This document shows, in pieces, positions 1 through 8,620 of a stretch of DNA of 64,000 nt. The notes beneath the pieces are model-generated. The model was not told the origin of the DNA and ran no database searches. It saw nothing but the letters and a program-made list of their open reading frames with translations. Where the stretch lies: the IMG/VR virus record IMGVR_UViG_3300034198_024209, positions 24,650-88,649 of that record. One strand, written 5' to 3'. A program made the translations under genes and the position numbers. Origin of the DNA: a virus. The first letter of the stretch is position 1, and every line of letters starts with the position of its first letter.

Positions 1-861
1 TACAAAACACCCTCGACGCATATAGAGCTTCCCAGTTCATGGGAGGACAACAGGACAGAAAAAAGAATAATTGATCAATTCCACTATAGATATCTTTCCC
101 CAATTATTAGATATAATGTAAAAAATAAAATTACTACTACTGGTATAACTCTCCCCTCAGATGGATGGGTTTGGGAACAAGAATTAGCTAAAAACTTCAA
201 AAAAATAGGAGCTAATTTTAACTTTATAGGAATAGAGGGAGCTAAAAAAGCTGATATATTAAAAAGATTTTTAGCAAAATCATATAAATTAAATCATTCC
301 ACGTACAATTTTAAGACCGAGTGTTATGTAGGTATCATGAGAGAATTGATGGAAAACATTAATTCAAGTAGATCAATAAAATTGAACTGCACCAATGAAA
401 GGTGGTTTTATCCTGTAGATTTTATTTATGCTGATTTTATGGGATATTGGGCTGGTCCCTCCATAAATACTATCTTATCCATATTTTATGGGCCAAGAAA
501 AATAAAGAAAGGTGGATGCTTTTTCATGTCTATATATTTAGCCAGAGGGAGCAAAGATAAAGACGTAAGGAGGGACACAATAGAGATAGGTAAAAATGTA
601 AAAAAACAAATGGATCTAGGTCTTAACCACTTTAATATTCATGATTCAAATTATCTATTAAGAGATTCCACAAAGAAATCAGGTGAATTATTTGATTTAG
701 TCCGGGGCATAGGTGCATTTACGTGGAAAATGGCCCATAAGCAGGGAATCCAGTTGCTTGTTCACGATGTACAAATATACTACAACGAATACGTAAATGA
801 ATCCGGCAGAGAAGTAAGGTCTCCAATGGCTTCTTTTTACTTTACAAAACTCAACGATTAA
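1..861 (+). CDS. 5'-truncated conserved phage protein, possible methyltransferase-like fold
   Basis: The frame is open from the first base to the stop at 861, so the gene starts outside the window and the Met at 337 is internal. About 286 residues are visible. A central stretch reads DFIYADFMGYWA, followed by hydrophobic beta-like strands and KKGGCFFMSIYLARG, an arrangement resembling strands 4 and 5 of Rossmann-fold methyltransferases. No SAM-binding glycine motif can be read because the N-terminus is missing. A small basic ORF and a tRNA follow. Function is unproven; the enzyme-like reading is inference. Confidence 0.6.
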   Translation, partial: YKTPSTHIELPSSWEDNRTEKRIIDQFHYRYLSPIIRYNVKNKITTTGITLPSDGWVWEQELAKNFKKIGANFNFIGIEGAKKADILKRFLAKSYKLNHSTYNFKTECYVGIMRELMENINSSRSIKLNCTNERWFYPVDFIYADFMGYWAGPSINTILSIFYGPRKIKKGGCFFMSIYLARGSKDKDVRRDTIEIGKNVKKQMDLGLNHFNIHDSNYLLRDSTKKSGELFDLVRGIGAFTWKMAHKQGIQLLVHDVQIYYNEYVNESGREVRSPMASFYFTKLND

Positions 862-889
862 GTAAAAAAATAAATAGCTACACATAAAA

Positions 890-1021
890 ATGGCTTCAGA
901 AAAAAGAAAAAAAATACAGGAAGAAAAACAAAAAAGATTAGTTAAGCTAAAGAAAGTTTTAGCTGGTGGAAGTAAATATGCTGAAAAGCAAAGACTAAAA
1001 AGATTGGGGTCTCAACCTTAA
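890..1021 (+). CDS. Small highly basic protein (43 aa)
   Basis: This short ORF begins MASEKRKKIQEEKQKR and is mostly Lys, Arg, Glu and Gln, predicting one charged helix with a basic C-terminal half. The leader is A-rich (cacataaaa) as at other starts here. It sits between the truncated first gene and tRNA-Leu. The composition could suit nucleic-acid binding, but I recognise no family, and a 43-codon AT-rich ORF could be chance. Confidence 0.5.
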   Translation: MASEKRKKIQEEKQKRLVKLKKVLAGGSKYAEKQRLKRLGSQP

Positions 1022-1031
1022 GTGTAACTTC

Positions 1032-1115
1032 GGCGCGGTGGCGAAATGGCAGACGCAAAGGACTTAAAATCCTTTGGTTATAATGACCGTGTGGGTTCGA
1101 GTCCCACCCGCGCTA
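1032..1115 (+). tRNA. tRNA-Leu (UAA)
   Basis: The acceptor ggcgcgg pairs with ccgcgct with a terminal G-U. The anticodon stem aagga/tcctt encloses loop cttaaaa, giving anticodon UAA, and the T-arm is gtggg-ttcgagt-cccac. A long variable arm (ggttataatgacc) marks a class II tRNA-Leu. No CCA is encoded. It reads UUA, a frequent Leu codon in this AT-rich sequence. Confidence 0.97.
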
Positions 1116-1137
1116 TTTACTACTTATATTTAAAATT

Positions 1138-1413
1138 ATGAAAAAGAAAATAGAATCAGAACAACAATTATTTGTAAAATTTAACGAAGAAGAATCACGT
1201 GAACTGAATATCTACCCAGGGGATAAATTTTCAGTTAAAGAATTCGACAATGGCAGCATTCTGCTTCAAAAATACGGAACTATTGAAATAGATATTTCAT
1301 CCATGTCTCGTGACGTTCTTCAATTTTTGATTATAGAGTCTTGCAACAGGGATGTATCGGTTAATGAAGTTTTTGAGGATGTTATTAAAAAGTCATTAGC
1401 CAAAATTGAATGA
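1138..1413 (+). CDS. Small protein with AbrB-like N-terminal region
   Basis: The product is 91 residues. Residues 10-50 (FVKFNEEESRELNIYPGD followed by short strands) resemble the swapped-hairpin DNA-binding fold of SpoVT/AbrB proteins, which typically carry a LGi.pGD motif. The C-terminal 40 residues look helical. The stop overlaps the start of the next gene by 4 bases (ATGA), so the two are translationally coupled. The AbrB assignment is tentative; it could be a regulator or an antitoxin-like remnant. Confidence 0.55.
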   Translation: MKKKIESEQQLFVKFNEEESRELNIYPGDKFSVKEFDNGSILLQKYGTIEIDISSMSRDVLQFLIIESCNRDVSVNEVFEDVIKKSLAKIE

Positions 1414-2186
1414 AAACTTTAGTTATACCAGACATACATCATAGGACTCGAAATGTAGATATAGCATTAAATGATAATGAATACGATGAAGTAGTGTTTC
1501 TTGGTGATTGGCTAGACTCGTTTTATGAGCCGCCATTAGTCACAAGTTTTGAGGATACGTGTATATATCTTAGGGATTTAGTGACAAGCCATAAAAATAA
1601 AGATAAATTTATTTTTCTAGTGGGTAACCATGACGTAAATTATATTTATTGTAACAATGGTCCATCCACGAAATCTTGTTCTAAGCTCTTACCATACTAT
1701 TGTTCTGGCTTTACCACGAGCAAGGCAAAAAAATTTAGAAAAACATTTTTTGATAAAGGATTAAAAGATGATTTTTTCAGGAAAAATTTTAAGTTAGCTC
1801 ATAGATCACAGGGATGGTCTTTTTCACACGCTGGAATAATTATGGAACATTTTCCATATGGATATAATATTGATAGATTAATTGAGACAGCTAATGATGC
1901 CTGGGCAAATTTTAGGGACTTATCGTATAGCTTCAATTATCTAGTCTCTTCAATTGGTGTGTGTAGGGGCGGCAGACAATCAGTGGGAGGACTTACTTGG
2001 TGTGACTGGATTAATGAGTTTTATCCATCTAGCTCAGTTGGCAAACAAATATGTGGCCATACGACAGTTAGAGAACCTGAATGTATTGCAAAAGACACTG
2101 AATACGAAAGTTGGAATCTTGACACTGTTTTTCACTATGGCATCATAGAAGATAGTGTTTTAAAAATTACGGAATATGCCCGTTAA
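1410..2186 (+). CDS. Calcineurin-like metallophosphoesterase
   Basis: All blocks of the metallophosphoesterase fold are present: D8-x-H10, GDWLD (32-36), GNHD (72-75), SHAG with H140, and CGH (215-217). Together these form the two-metal phosphoesterase site that hydrolyses phosphomono- or diesters. At 258 residues it is near the usual length for phage phosphatases. It is coupled to the upstream gene by ATGA and overlaps the next by 11 bases. The substrate cannot be told from sequence; phage relatives are often labelled protein phosphatase or DNA-repair-type phosphoesterase. Confidence 0.9.
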   Translation: MKTLVIPDIHHRTRNVDIALNDNEYDEVVFLGDWLDSFYEPPLVTSFEDTCIYLRDLVTSHKNKDKFIFLVGNHDVNYIYCNNGPSTKSCSKLLPYYCSGFTTSKAKKFRKTFFDKGLKDDFFRKNFKLAHRSQGWSFSHAGIIMEHFPYGYNIDRLIETANDAWANFRDLSYSFNYLVSSIGVCRGGRQSVGGLTWCDWINEFYPSSSVGKQICGHTTVREPECIAKDTEYESWNLDTVFHYGIIEDSVLKITEYAR

Positions 2187-3435
2187 CAAGAATATATCCC
2201 AAACTATTACTCAGGCTTATTCTTTTGCAAGAAGAATGGCTCCCAAGAGAGTTTCGTCAATAGCGGCGAATAAAGAACCTCCAAGAGAATATAACAACAA
2301 ATTAATATTGCTTGATAGGGCATTGCTCAAGACAGACTTCGCAAGACCCATAATGCTTGACGTAACAACAATTGCAGTAGGCGCTCCAGGATGTAAAGAC
2401 GTAGATGGGAACAAAATAGGTGCAATATATTTTTATAGAGGCGGTGTATATGAAAATATAGATAAAAACTGGAAAAAAAAGTATAAGTTTTTCTACCCAC
2501 TTACTGGAAACGAAGACCGCCTCCCGTTAGACGGGTCTTCAGTAGACTTCGGATTTTCCATTTCTCTGTCCGCGAGCGGAACCGTTATAGCCATTGGCGC
2601 TCCTGGAGAAAGGTCAGAAACTGGAGAGAGGACCGGAGCTGTATATGTATATTCAGTTTCCGAAAATTTTAATTCACATACTCTAATGGCAAAAATTCTT
2701 CCACCGGACCCTACTGAATACAAAGAATTTGGTAGGTCTGTGGCTTTATCTGATGATGGTAGCTTATTGTTTGTTTGTGATAAAAAAATAAATAACTTGT
2801 CAAAAATTTACACATTTACTAGCTCAAGCGATAATTTGTCTAGCTGGTTTTTTGCAGGGAAAAGAAATACTAGAAACGAATTGGCCACGCATTACAACTA
2901 TGAGACAAAAGTACTAAAAATAGACAAAACTCTTCCAGAAAGAATTGCATACATGGACTCGACAGGGGGGTCAACTCCTTTCGTGTTTATGTGCAAAGAA
3001 AATGTGGATGTATTGACTATGACACAGTCAACTGAGGTAGTGTTCTGCACAAAAAATAAGATAGACAGAGAATTGAAAATTAAAGCTACTTTAGAGGATC
3101 CAAACTCATCTGTTTTGTCTGACTGTTTTGGTCATAGTATATGTGCAAGCCCCCCATATTTATATCGAGTGGGGGTGGGAGCTCCAGGGAAGGATAATCA
3201 AACTGGTTGTCTTTATGTATATATTTACGATGGAAAACAATTTCCGCTTTTTAATGTCCTGGTACCAGATGACGCCGAGGAAGGAGACAAATTTGGGTTT
3301 TCTTGCTCTAGTAGTAGCGAGCAGGAAAGTGTTCCTTGCCATTTATACGCAATAGCAGATACGATATCGTCTGTTGGCCCATTCGAGAAAACTAGCGGTT
3401 GGTCAAGTTCTTACGTGTCTAGGTCTAAAAGATAG
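2176..3435 (+). CDS. FG-GAP (integrin-like beta-propeller) repeat protein
   Basis: The 419-residue product contains several blades of the FG-GAP type: DFGFSISLSASGTVIAIGAP with G-A-V-Y-V-Y around residues 115-160, EFGRSVALSDDGSLLFV around 180, and CFGHSICAS followed by VGVGAPG and GCLYVYIYDG around 325-360. Such propellers bind ligands or carbohydrates. There is no signal peptide, so it is more likely a virion component than a secreted one. It starts inside the phosphoesterase gene. A role as an adhesin or decoration protein is inference. Confidence 0.75.
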   Translation: MPVNKNISQTITQAYSFARRMAPKRVSSIAANKEPPREYNNKLILLDRALLKTDFARPIMLDVTTIAVGAPGCKDVDGNKIGAIYFYRGGVYENIDKNWKKKYKFFYPLTGNEDRLPLDGSSVDFGFSISLSASGTVIAIGAPGERSETGERTGAVYVYSVSENFNSHTLMAKILPPDPTEYKEFGRSVALSDDGSLLFVCDKKINNLSKIYTFTSSSDNLSSWFFAGKRNTRNELATHYNYETKVLKIDKTLPERIAYMDSTGGSTPFVFMCKENVDVLTMTQSTEVVFCTKNKIDRELKIKATLEDPNSSVLSDCFGHSICASPPYLYRVGVGAPGKDNQTGCLYVYIYDGKQFPLFNVLVPDDAEEGDKFGFSCSSSSEQESVPCHLYAIADTISSVGPFEKTSGWSSSYVSRSKR

Positions 3436-3441
3436 TGAATT

Positions 3442-3741
3442 ATGAATATATATAGCTTAATTAATCAAGACGTAGTAGATGCGAGATTTTTGCAAAACGA
3501 TGAATTAAAAATGCTTGGATGGGAAAATAAACCCAATGCTATTGGGATATCAGTGGGCGGAGTGTTGCTTATTCCGGTTGTTTATGGAGAAGATGATAAT
3601 GTGGCCATTGCTGACAATATACCCGCGCAATTCGAGTTCAGTTTTAATGATGAGGTTATTTATCCAATCTCTGTAGGGTATTTGCAATATGGATCTCAGG
3701 GGCCTTCGAACGGGGCATCGGGCGCTACCGCTATGCCATAA
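3442..3741 (+). CDS. Hypothetical phage protein (99 aa)
   Basis: It follows the FG-GAP gene after 6 bases. It is acidic, with a beta-rich middle (ISVGGVLLIPVVYG) and a low-complexity Gly/Ser/Ala C-terminus (GSQGPSNGASGA). There are no recognisable motifs. The location and coupling suggest it works with the FG-GAP protein, possibly as a small structural partner. Confidence 0.6.
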   Translation: MNIYSLINQDVVDARFLQNDELKMLGWENKPNAIGISVGGVLLIPVVYGEDDNVAIADNIPAQFEFSFNDEVIYPISVGYLQYGSQGPSNGASGATAMP

Positions 3742-3785
3742 ACAAAATTATTGTTTTAAATGGCGCAAAACATTATATTAAAATT

Positions 3786-4007
3786 ATGAATAAATATACG
3801 AAAACATACATGAATGAGTTAATTAAATTAGCGGGAAGTCCGACAGATGAGCATATGATGTCTTTATCTGATCAAAAGTCTCCGGCAAAACCAGTAAAAC
3901 CAACCACTCCAAAAAAAAGTGATGGACTAATTACGAAGATCCCAGGGCTACCAGCTAACGCCAAACCTAGTGAGGCTGACCTAAATGACGCTGCGGGATA
4001 TAAATAA
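3786..4007 (+). CDS. Small protein with MNKY...KLAG N-terminus
   Basis: The product is 73 residues. The first 17 (MNKYTKTYMNELIKLAG) form a predicted amphipathic helix ending in KLAG, and closely resemble the N-terminus of the next gene. The remainder is Pro/Lys/Ser-rich and looks disordered. The shared N-terminus suggests a sorting or cleavable propeptide. No family is recognised. Confidence 0.65.
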   Translation: MNKYTKTYMNELIKLAGSPTDEHMMSLSDQKSPAKPVKPTTPKKSDGLITKIPGLPANAKPSEADLNDAAGYK

Positions 4008-4016
4008 ATATTATTT

Positions 4017-5327
4017 ATGAATAAGTACGCCTCAGAATATTTTGGCCACATCTTTCGAAAACTTGCTAGGCAGTTTTCTCCAGAAGTACTGGAATCCATG
4101 AGGCGTGCAATGGGTGATCCATCGATTGGATCTGCAGAGCAAACAGCTTATAGAAAAGCTTACGAATCTGCTACCAAAGGAGTAAATACCGCTCCCACTA
4201 TACTAAAACCGAATGTGCCGCAAGCCACGCCTAGCGCACTTGCCGCACCATCCATCAAGCCTAGTGGCGCTGGCGCTGGGGTGCCTCCAGTAGCTGGAAA
4301 TATGGCTGCGCCATCGAACTGGTCTAGATTAATGATGAAAGGCGTTCCAGCCAAGAATTTAGTAGCAGGGGGGCTTGCGGGAGCCGGAATTGGATTAGCA
4401 GCCGATGCAGTTACACCACAATTTTCTGGTGGTGGCTACTGGTCTGAAGTGGGCAACCAATTAAGAAGCTACGGAATTGATACAGCCTCTAGTGCAGCTG
4501 GCGCTGGAATAGCTACTGGTGGGGCTGGTTTATTGCCTGGGGCAGTTTGGGGTGCTGGTTCCAATTTGGTCGGAAAGCTAGTTGATGTTGGGACCGGATT
4601 GAATGAGTTGTACAACCCGAAAAGCGAACTCAACCAAGGGGTCGCAGAGACAAGAGAGAGAAACAATCGCTTAGACGCGCAAAACGCTCTTAGAAATAAT
4701 CCACTGCCAAAGCCTAGTTCGTCAGGAAAGCTTTCAGACGGTCAGTTAGCAAATATGGCGGGGGTTGGGTTTGCAGGTGATCTACCGCAAAATGCTATAA
4801 ATAATGCAAATCAGACTACTCCTCTCCCGCCAATAAACCCTAGTACAGATACAAACAATGGACCTATACCTACTCCTACTCCTGCTGTTACACCTGCTGG
4901 GAGCGTAAACAACGATCTCCCTGCTCCAGTACCTAGCCCAGTTCCTTCTCCAGTCTCAGTTCCTAGCACTGCGCCTTCTCCAGCGCCCATTCAAACGACT
5001 CCACAAGTTGTAGATAATAAACCAAGTGTTGCTCAGGATCAGGTTGCGAAACAGCAACCAGCCAATAAACCGAAAACGCAGCAAAAAGTAAATCCTTTAA
5101 AACAGGTTAACTTCAAGCCACAAGTTCCTAATCCGGTATTAAAACCAACCTCTGTTAAACCTAAAGCTGTTGTACAGAACAGCAGACTTGGAGGCCCCTT
5201 AGGCACTGTTTCAAATGTTTTTGGCAGACTTGGAGATACAATGCAAAATGCGGCAAGTGGCAGATTAGGAAAAGGAGATCAATTAAGGCAGACCAGTTTA
5301 TTACCCGGGCAAAACAAAAGAAGGTAA
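4017..5327 (+). CDS. Ala/Gly-rich probable internal virion protein
   Basis: The 436-residue product opens MNKYASEYFGHIFRKLAR, matching the N-terminal signature of the preceding gene. Residues about 110-205 are Gly/Ala-rich and hydrophobic (LVAGGLAGAGIGLAADAV; ATGGAGLLPGAVWGAG), which could insert into membranes. Residues 230-380 are a Pro/Thr/Ser linker (PAPVPSPVPSPVSVPS) and the C-terminus is basic. The architecture resembles proteins at 53-57 kb and 62.5 kb. An internal or ejection role is inferred. A strong terminator follows. Confidence 0.6.
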   Translation: MNKYASEYFGHIFRKLARQFSPEVLESMRRAMGDPSIGSAEQTAYRKAYESATKGVNTAPTILKPNVPQATPSALAAPSIKPSGAGAGVPPVAGNMAAPSNWSRLMMKGVPAKNLVAGGLAGAGIGLAADAVTPQFSGGGYWSEVGNQLRSYGIDTASSAAGAGIATGGAGLLPGAVWGAGSNLVGKLVDVGTGLNELYNPKSELNQGVAETRERNNRLDAQNALRNNPLPKPSSSGKLSDGQLANMAGVGFAGDLPQNAINNANQTTPLPPINPSTDTNNGPIPTPTPAVTPAGSVNNDLPAPVPSPVPSPVSVPSTAPSPAPIQTTPQVVDNKPSVAQDQVAKQQPANKPKTQQKVNPLKQVNFKPQVPNPVLKPTSVKPKAVVQNSRLGGPLGTVSNVFGRLGDTMQNAASGRLGKGDQLRQTSLLPGQNKRR

Positions 5328-5344
5328 CAAATAAAGTATTTTTT

Positions 5345-5377
5345 AAAAAGCCTCCATAATTTCATGGAGGCTTTTTT
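5345..5377 (+). terminator. Rho-independent terminator
   Basis: A perfect stem aaaagcctccat / atggaggctttt with a 6-nt loop is followed by T-rich sequence. It closes the 0-5.3 kb transcription unit. Confidence 0.93.
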
Positions 5378-5384
5378 ATTTAAG

Positions 5385-5735
5385 ATGAAAACAAAAAATA
5401 AAAAAAAAGACAGTTTTGTGTATTTAGTTTATTGTAACCCAGCCCCACAATTAGTTTATGGGGTATATAAATCAAAACATGACGCAGTACGATATGCCCT
5501 ATCTTTGATAAGGTACAGAAGAGAAAGGGCTACATCAAAAAACAAAAAGTTTGGTTATTACCACTTCCATCCACTACCACAAGAGAACCAGCTTTTGCGA
5601 ATGAAAAATAAAGATAGTCATTGTTATTATGATTCATGCATCTTTACTGTTTGCATATCAGTTCCAGATGAAAAAAATAAGGAGTGGGGAGACGATTCAT
5701 GTCATATTAGAGTTGTCAGAAGAGTTTTAACATAA
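5385..5735 (+). CDS. Hypothetical protein (116 aa)
   Basis: I place the start at the ATG at 5385 because the in-frame ATG at 5364 lies inside the terminator stem. The N-terminus is very basic (MKTKNKKKD). The middle reads VYLVYCNPAPQLVYGVYKSK, and the product is rich in Tyr, Arg and Lys. No family is recognised. It sits alone between a terminator and a promoter-like site. Confidence 0.6.
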   Translation: MKTKNKKKDSFVYLVYCNPAPQLVYGVYKSKHDAVRYALSLIRYRRERATSKNKKFGYYHFHPLPQENQLLRMKNKDSHCYYDSCIFTVCISVPDEKNKEWGDDSCHIRVVRRVLT

Positions 5736-5819
5736 AAATTTTTATTTTATGATTTTTGCTTTTATTTTTTATTGTGAAACAATGTTTTATAAGATAAAAC
5801 GAGCCATACGTAAAATGTT

Positions 5820-5850
5820 TTGACACCCTTTTTTTAGGATGTACTATAAC
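5820..5850 (+). promoter_or_regulatory. Sigma70-like promoter candidate
   Basis: TTGACA at 5820-5825 and TATAAC at 5845-5850 are separated by 19 bases; an alternative -10 TACTAT gives 16. This is one of the few intergenic gaps, 24 bases upstream of the oxygenase gene. The spacing is slightly long. If the host is Bacteroidota this may not be the form its sigma factor prefers. Confidence 0.5.
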
Positions 5851-5873
5851 AAAACTCAATCAACACATAAATT

Positions 5874-6485
5874 ATGCAACAAACACACACAGGAAGCAGT
5901 CAAGTCTTTAGGTACGACAATGTTTTAGGCCCACAAACGTGCAATGAAATTTGCACCTATCTATTGAGGGAGAAAGGGGAGCATATGTCAAGCGACTCTG
6001 AATTATTGCCATGGAGAGAAAACGATGTTTTCAATTATAGAAATATGGCTGATTACAATTTAATTAATAAAATTAATCTACACAGGCATGCAGTAAAAAA
6101 TTTGGTAATGATGTCATTTAAGCAAATGGCATATATAGAATACACTGATTTAGTTGTCTGGAGAACTGGAAAGTCGCAAGACAGGCACAAGGACAATGGA
6201 TACAAAGAAAACGATTCATTGAAAAATAGAAAGTTTACAACCGTAACGTATCTTAATGAATCTTTTGTGGGAGGCAATACATTCATACAGACAGAAAACG
6301 GAGACGATTATATAAGTTTTCCTAAGCAGGGGTCTGTTGTGCTGTATTACGCAGACGAAAGAGCTACGCATGGAGTAACTGAGGTTGAGAGTGGAATAAG
6401 ATTTACTCTTCCAATCTGGTTTTGTACAGATTATTTCGTCAGCGAAGAAGAAAGATATAGGGCTCAAGACAATATTTTTAATTAA
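5874..6485 (+). CDS. 2OG-Fe(II) oxygenase (prolyl-4-hydroxylase-like)
   Basis: The 203-residue protein carries the facial triad of the 2-oxoglutarate/Fe(II) dioxygenase fold: H105-K-D107, distal H166 (ATHGV) and R176 for the 2OG carboxylate in GIRFTLPIWF. The segments TVTYLNE..VGGNTF and GSVVLYYADERATHGV are typical of the P4Hc group. These enzymes hydroxylate protein or nucleic-acid substrates. Phage copies are common and mostly uncharacterised. A collagen-like Gly-x-Thr protein is encoded at 28.7 kb, but its repeats contain few X-Pro-Gly sites, so a substrate link is speculative. Confidence 0.88.
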   Translation: MQQTHTGSSQVFRYDNVLGPQTCNEICTYLLREKGEHMSSDSELLPWRENDVFNYRNMADYNLINKINLHRHAVKNLVMMSFKQMAYIEYTDLVVWRTGKSQDRHKDNGYKENDSLKNRKFTTVTYLNESFVGGNTFIQTENGDDYISFPKQGSVVLYYADERATHGVTEVESGIRFTLPIWFCTDYFVSEEERYRAQDNIFN

Positions 6486-6514
6486 ATATTTTGTCTTGAG
6501 TCTTTAAGCAAAAA

Positions 6515-6589
6515 CGGAGCGTAGCTTAGCCTGGCTAGAGCGCCTGGTTTGGGACCAGGAGGTCGCGAGTTCGAATCTCGCCGCTCCGA
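6515..6589 (+). tRNA. tRNA-Pro (UGG)
   Basis: The acceptor cggagcg/cgctccg is perfect. The anticodon stem cctgg/ccagg encloses loop tttggga, giving UGG, and the T-arm is gcgag-ttcgaat-ctcgc. Discriminator is A and no CCA is encoded. It sits between the oxygenase and SET genes. Confidence 0.97.
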
Positions 6590-6626
6590 TTTACCAATAA
6601 ACACAATTAGTTAAACAACATAAAAA

Positions 6627-7157
6627 ATGACAAAAGAACTGGAAAACATAACAAACCAAACAGTAGAGATTCCAATTAAAGAAAAACGTAAAATAGAGTT
6701 TGTCCAGCCAACAAAGATTAAGCTTGGTTATTCTTTTAATGAATCCATGGGGTTAGGTGTTTTTGCAACAAAAGACATAGAACCTGGAGAATTGATAGAA
6801 AGATGCTATATGGTTCAATTGGCTGATAGATCTAGATACCAACATGATCGACAAATTAAAAGATATCTGTACACAAATAGGTGCTCATGTCAGCAGTGCA
6901 TGATACATGGAGTCCACATGAACATGGTACTTGGATACGGGATGATATATAACCACCAAGACGAACCAAATACAGAGTGGAATTTTAAATGGGCAGATGA
7001 TTATGCAGATATTATTTGCGTAAAGCAAATAAAAGAAGGACAAGAGATATTTGTTTATTATGGGTCGAGTTATTTCAAGGGGCGTGAATACTTTTCACAA
7101 TCTGGAGACTCTGTGATACCTGAATTCAAGGGAGAAGATACTTTAATTGAAACTTAG
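6627..7157 (+). CDS. SET-domain protein
   Basis: The 176-residue product has the order of a SET methyltransferase: MGLGVFATKDIEPGELI (41-57), YNHQDEPN (108-115, equivalent to the NHS.DPN cofactor motif) and QEIFVYYG (139-146, equivalent to the EL..dYG motif). SET proteins methylate lysines using SAM. The Cys-x-Cys-x-x-Cys at 87-91 (CSCQQC) is an added feature that may bind zinc. The C-terminal 11 bases overlap the RNase H start. Phage SET substrates are unknown. Confidence 0.82.
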   Translation: MTKELENITNQTVEIPIKEKRKIEFVQPTKIKLGYSFNESMGLGVFATKDIEPGELIERCYMVQLADRSRYQHDRQIKRYLYTNRCSCQQCMIHGVHMNMVLGYGMIYNHQDEPNTEWNFKWADDYADIICVKQIKEGQEIFVYYGSSYFKGREYFSQSGDSVIPEFKGEDTLIET

Positions 7158-7590
7158 GATATACACCGATGGTGCGTGCTCAGGCAACCCAGGCCCAGGT
7201 GGATATTCAGCCATTATAAAACTAGAAGATGGAACTAGTTATGAATTAAGCGAAGGATACAAAAATACAACAAATAATCGAATGGAATTAAGGGCAGCAA
7301 TTGCTGCCCTTAAATTTGTGTTGATTCACAAACAAAATGAAGTTGTATTGTATTCTGACTCAAAATATATCACAGATGCGGTAAATCAAGGCTGGATACT
7401 AAACTGGAAAAATCGTAATCTGGCTGGAGTAAAGAACCCAGATCTTTGGAGGCAATTTATTGAGTTGATTGATCAATTTGATAAATTGTTTTTTGTCTGG
7501 GTTAAAGGACACAATGGACACGAAGAAAATGAACAATGTGATGAACTAGCAAGAAACGCAATAAAGGGAGTCCTTTTGGACGACATCTAA
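7147..7590 (+). CDS. rnhA: Ribonuclease HI
   Basis: The product opens MKLRIYTDGACSGNPGPGG, the hallmark of RNase HI, and carries the catalytic carboxylates D8, E47 (NRMELRAA), D71 (YSDSKY) and D132, with H122 in KGHNGHEENE. At 147 residues it matches the bacterial family. It degrades RNA in RNA-DNA hybrids, such as primers. The start is a TTG inside the SET gene; no ATG upstream of the TDG motif is in frame, so TTG is the best start and expression is probably coupled. Confidence 0.95.
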   Translation: MKLRIYTDGACSGNPGPGGYSAIIKLEDGTSYELSEGYKNTTNNRMELRAAIAALKFVLIHKQNEVVLYSDSKYITDAVNQGWILNWKNRNLAGVKNPDLWRQFIELIDQFDKLFFVWVKGHNGHEENEQCDELARNAIKGVLLDDI

Positions 7591-7611
7591 TTAAACATAA
7601 ATAATAGATAT

Positions 7612-8595
7612 ATGAATACATTAAAGATATTTGATGAACAAATTTCAAGAAAACCAAATCTTTATCCTTGGACGGATAAATTTATTGAAGCCATGCATAA
7701 TGGATTCTGGACAGATAAAGAATTTAATTTTAAGTCGGATGTTCAGGATTTTGCAGTAAAGCTAACTGAGCAAGAAAAACAAATTATAATACGTACTTTA
7801 TCTGCAATAGGGCAGATAGAGGTTGCAGTAAAAACATTTTGGGCCAAACTTGGGGAAAATTTACCTCATCCATCCTTATCTGATTTAGGTTATGTGATGG
7901 CCAATGTCGAAGTAATACATAATAACGCTTACGAAAGATTGATTTCAGTGTTGGGGCTGGAGAGCGTGTTTGAAGAAAACTTAAAACTAGAATGGATACA
8001 AGGTAGAGTGAAATATCTCAAAAAATACACACACAGATTCTACAAGGACAGTAAAAAACAATATCTATATGCCCTCATCTTGTTCACCTTGTTTGTTGAA
8101 AATGTTTCCCTATTTTCTCAGTTCTATGTAATTAACTGGTTCTCTACATTTAAAAATGTTTTAAAAGATACCGATCAACAAGTTAAATATACTAGAAATG
8201 AAGAAAATATACATGCACTAGTTGGTATTAAAATAATAAATACCATAAAGCAAGAGTATCCAGACATTTTCGACAAAGAATTAGAAGAAAAAATTCTAGA
8301 AGAAGCTCAGGAAGCTTTTATCTCAGAATCAAAGATAATTGATTGGATGGTGAATGGAATAAATGAGAATGGTCTGTCTGCAGATACATTAAAGGAATTT
8401 ATCAAGAATAGAATTAATAATTCCTTGAATCAAATAGGATTAAAATCTGTATTTGAAATAGATAAAGATAAAATTGCTTCTACTGTTTGGTTTGATGAAC
8501 AGTTGTTGGCAAATAATATGACAGACTTCTTTCATTCAAGACCAGTTGACTATTCCAAGAAATCACAATCATTTTCAGAAGATGATTTATTTTAA
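7612..8595 (+). CDS. nrdB: Class I ribonucleotide reductase, small (beta) subunit
   Basis: The 327-residue protein has the diiron/tyrosyl radical pattern: E70, E100-x-x-H103, Y107 at the radical tyrosine spacing, E163 (LFVENVSLF) and E198-x-x-H201. The C-terminus is the acidic flexible tail (SFSEDDLF) that docks in the large subunit. It reduces ribonucleotides together with the gene at 8896. The presence of Y107 argues for a tyrosyl radical rather than a Phe-type Mn/Fe or metal-free R2. The order small-then-large with an inserted small gene is unusual. Confidence 0.95.
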   Translation: MNTLKIFDEQISRKPNLYPWTDKFIEAMHNGFWTDKEFNFKSDVQDFAVKLTEQEKQIIIRTLSAIGQIEVAVKTFWAKLGENLPHPSLSDLGYVMANVEVIHNNAYERLISVLGLESVFEENLKLEWIQGRVKYLKKYTHRFYKDSKKQYLYALILFTLFVENVSLFSQFYVINWFSTFKNVLKDTDQQVKYTRNEENIHALVGIKIINTIKQEYPDIFDKELEEKILEEAQEAFISESKIIDWMVNGINENGLSADTLKEFIKNRINNSLNQIGLKSVFEIDKDKIASTVWFDEQLLANNMTDFFHSRPVDYSKKSQSFSEDDLF

Positions 8596-8620
8596 AGAAC
8601 AACAAACAAAAAAACAATAA

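Noticed and set aside
337-861. Complete 174-residue gene starting at the ATG at 337
   Set aside because: The frame is open upstream to base 1 with the same protein-like composition, so the Met is internal.
5874-6485. Oxygenase as a dedicated prolyl hydroxylase for the collagen-like protein
   Set aside because: The collagen triplets are mostly Gly-Ala-Thr and Gly-Pro-Ile/Thr with few X-Pro-Gly sites and the genes are 22 kb apart; left only as a remark.
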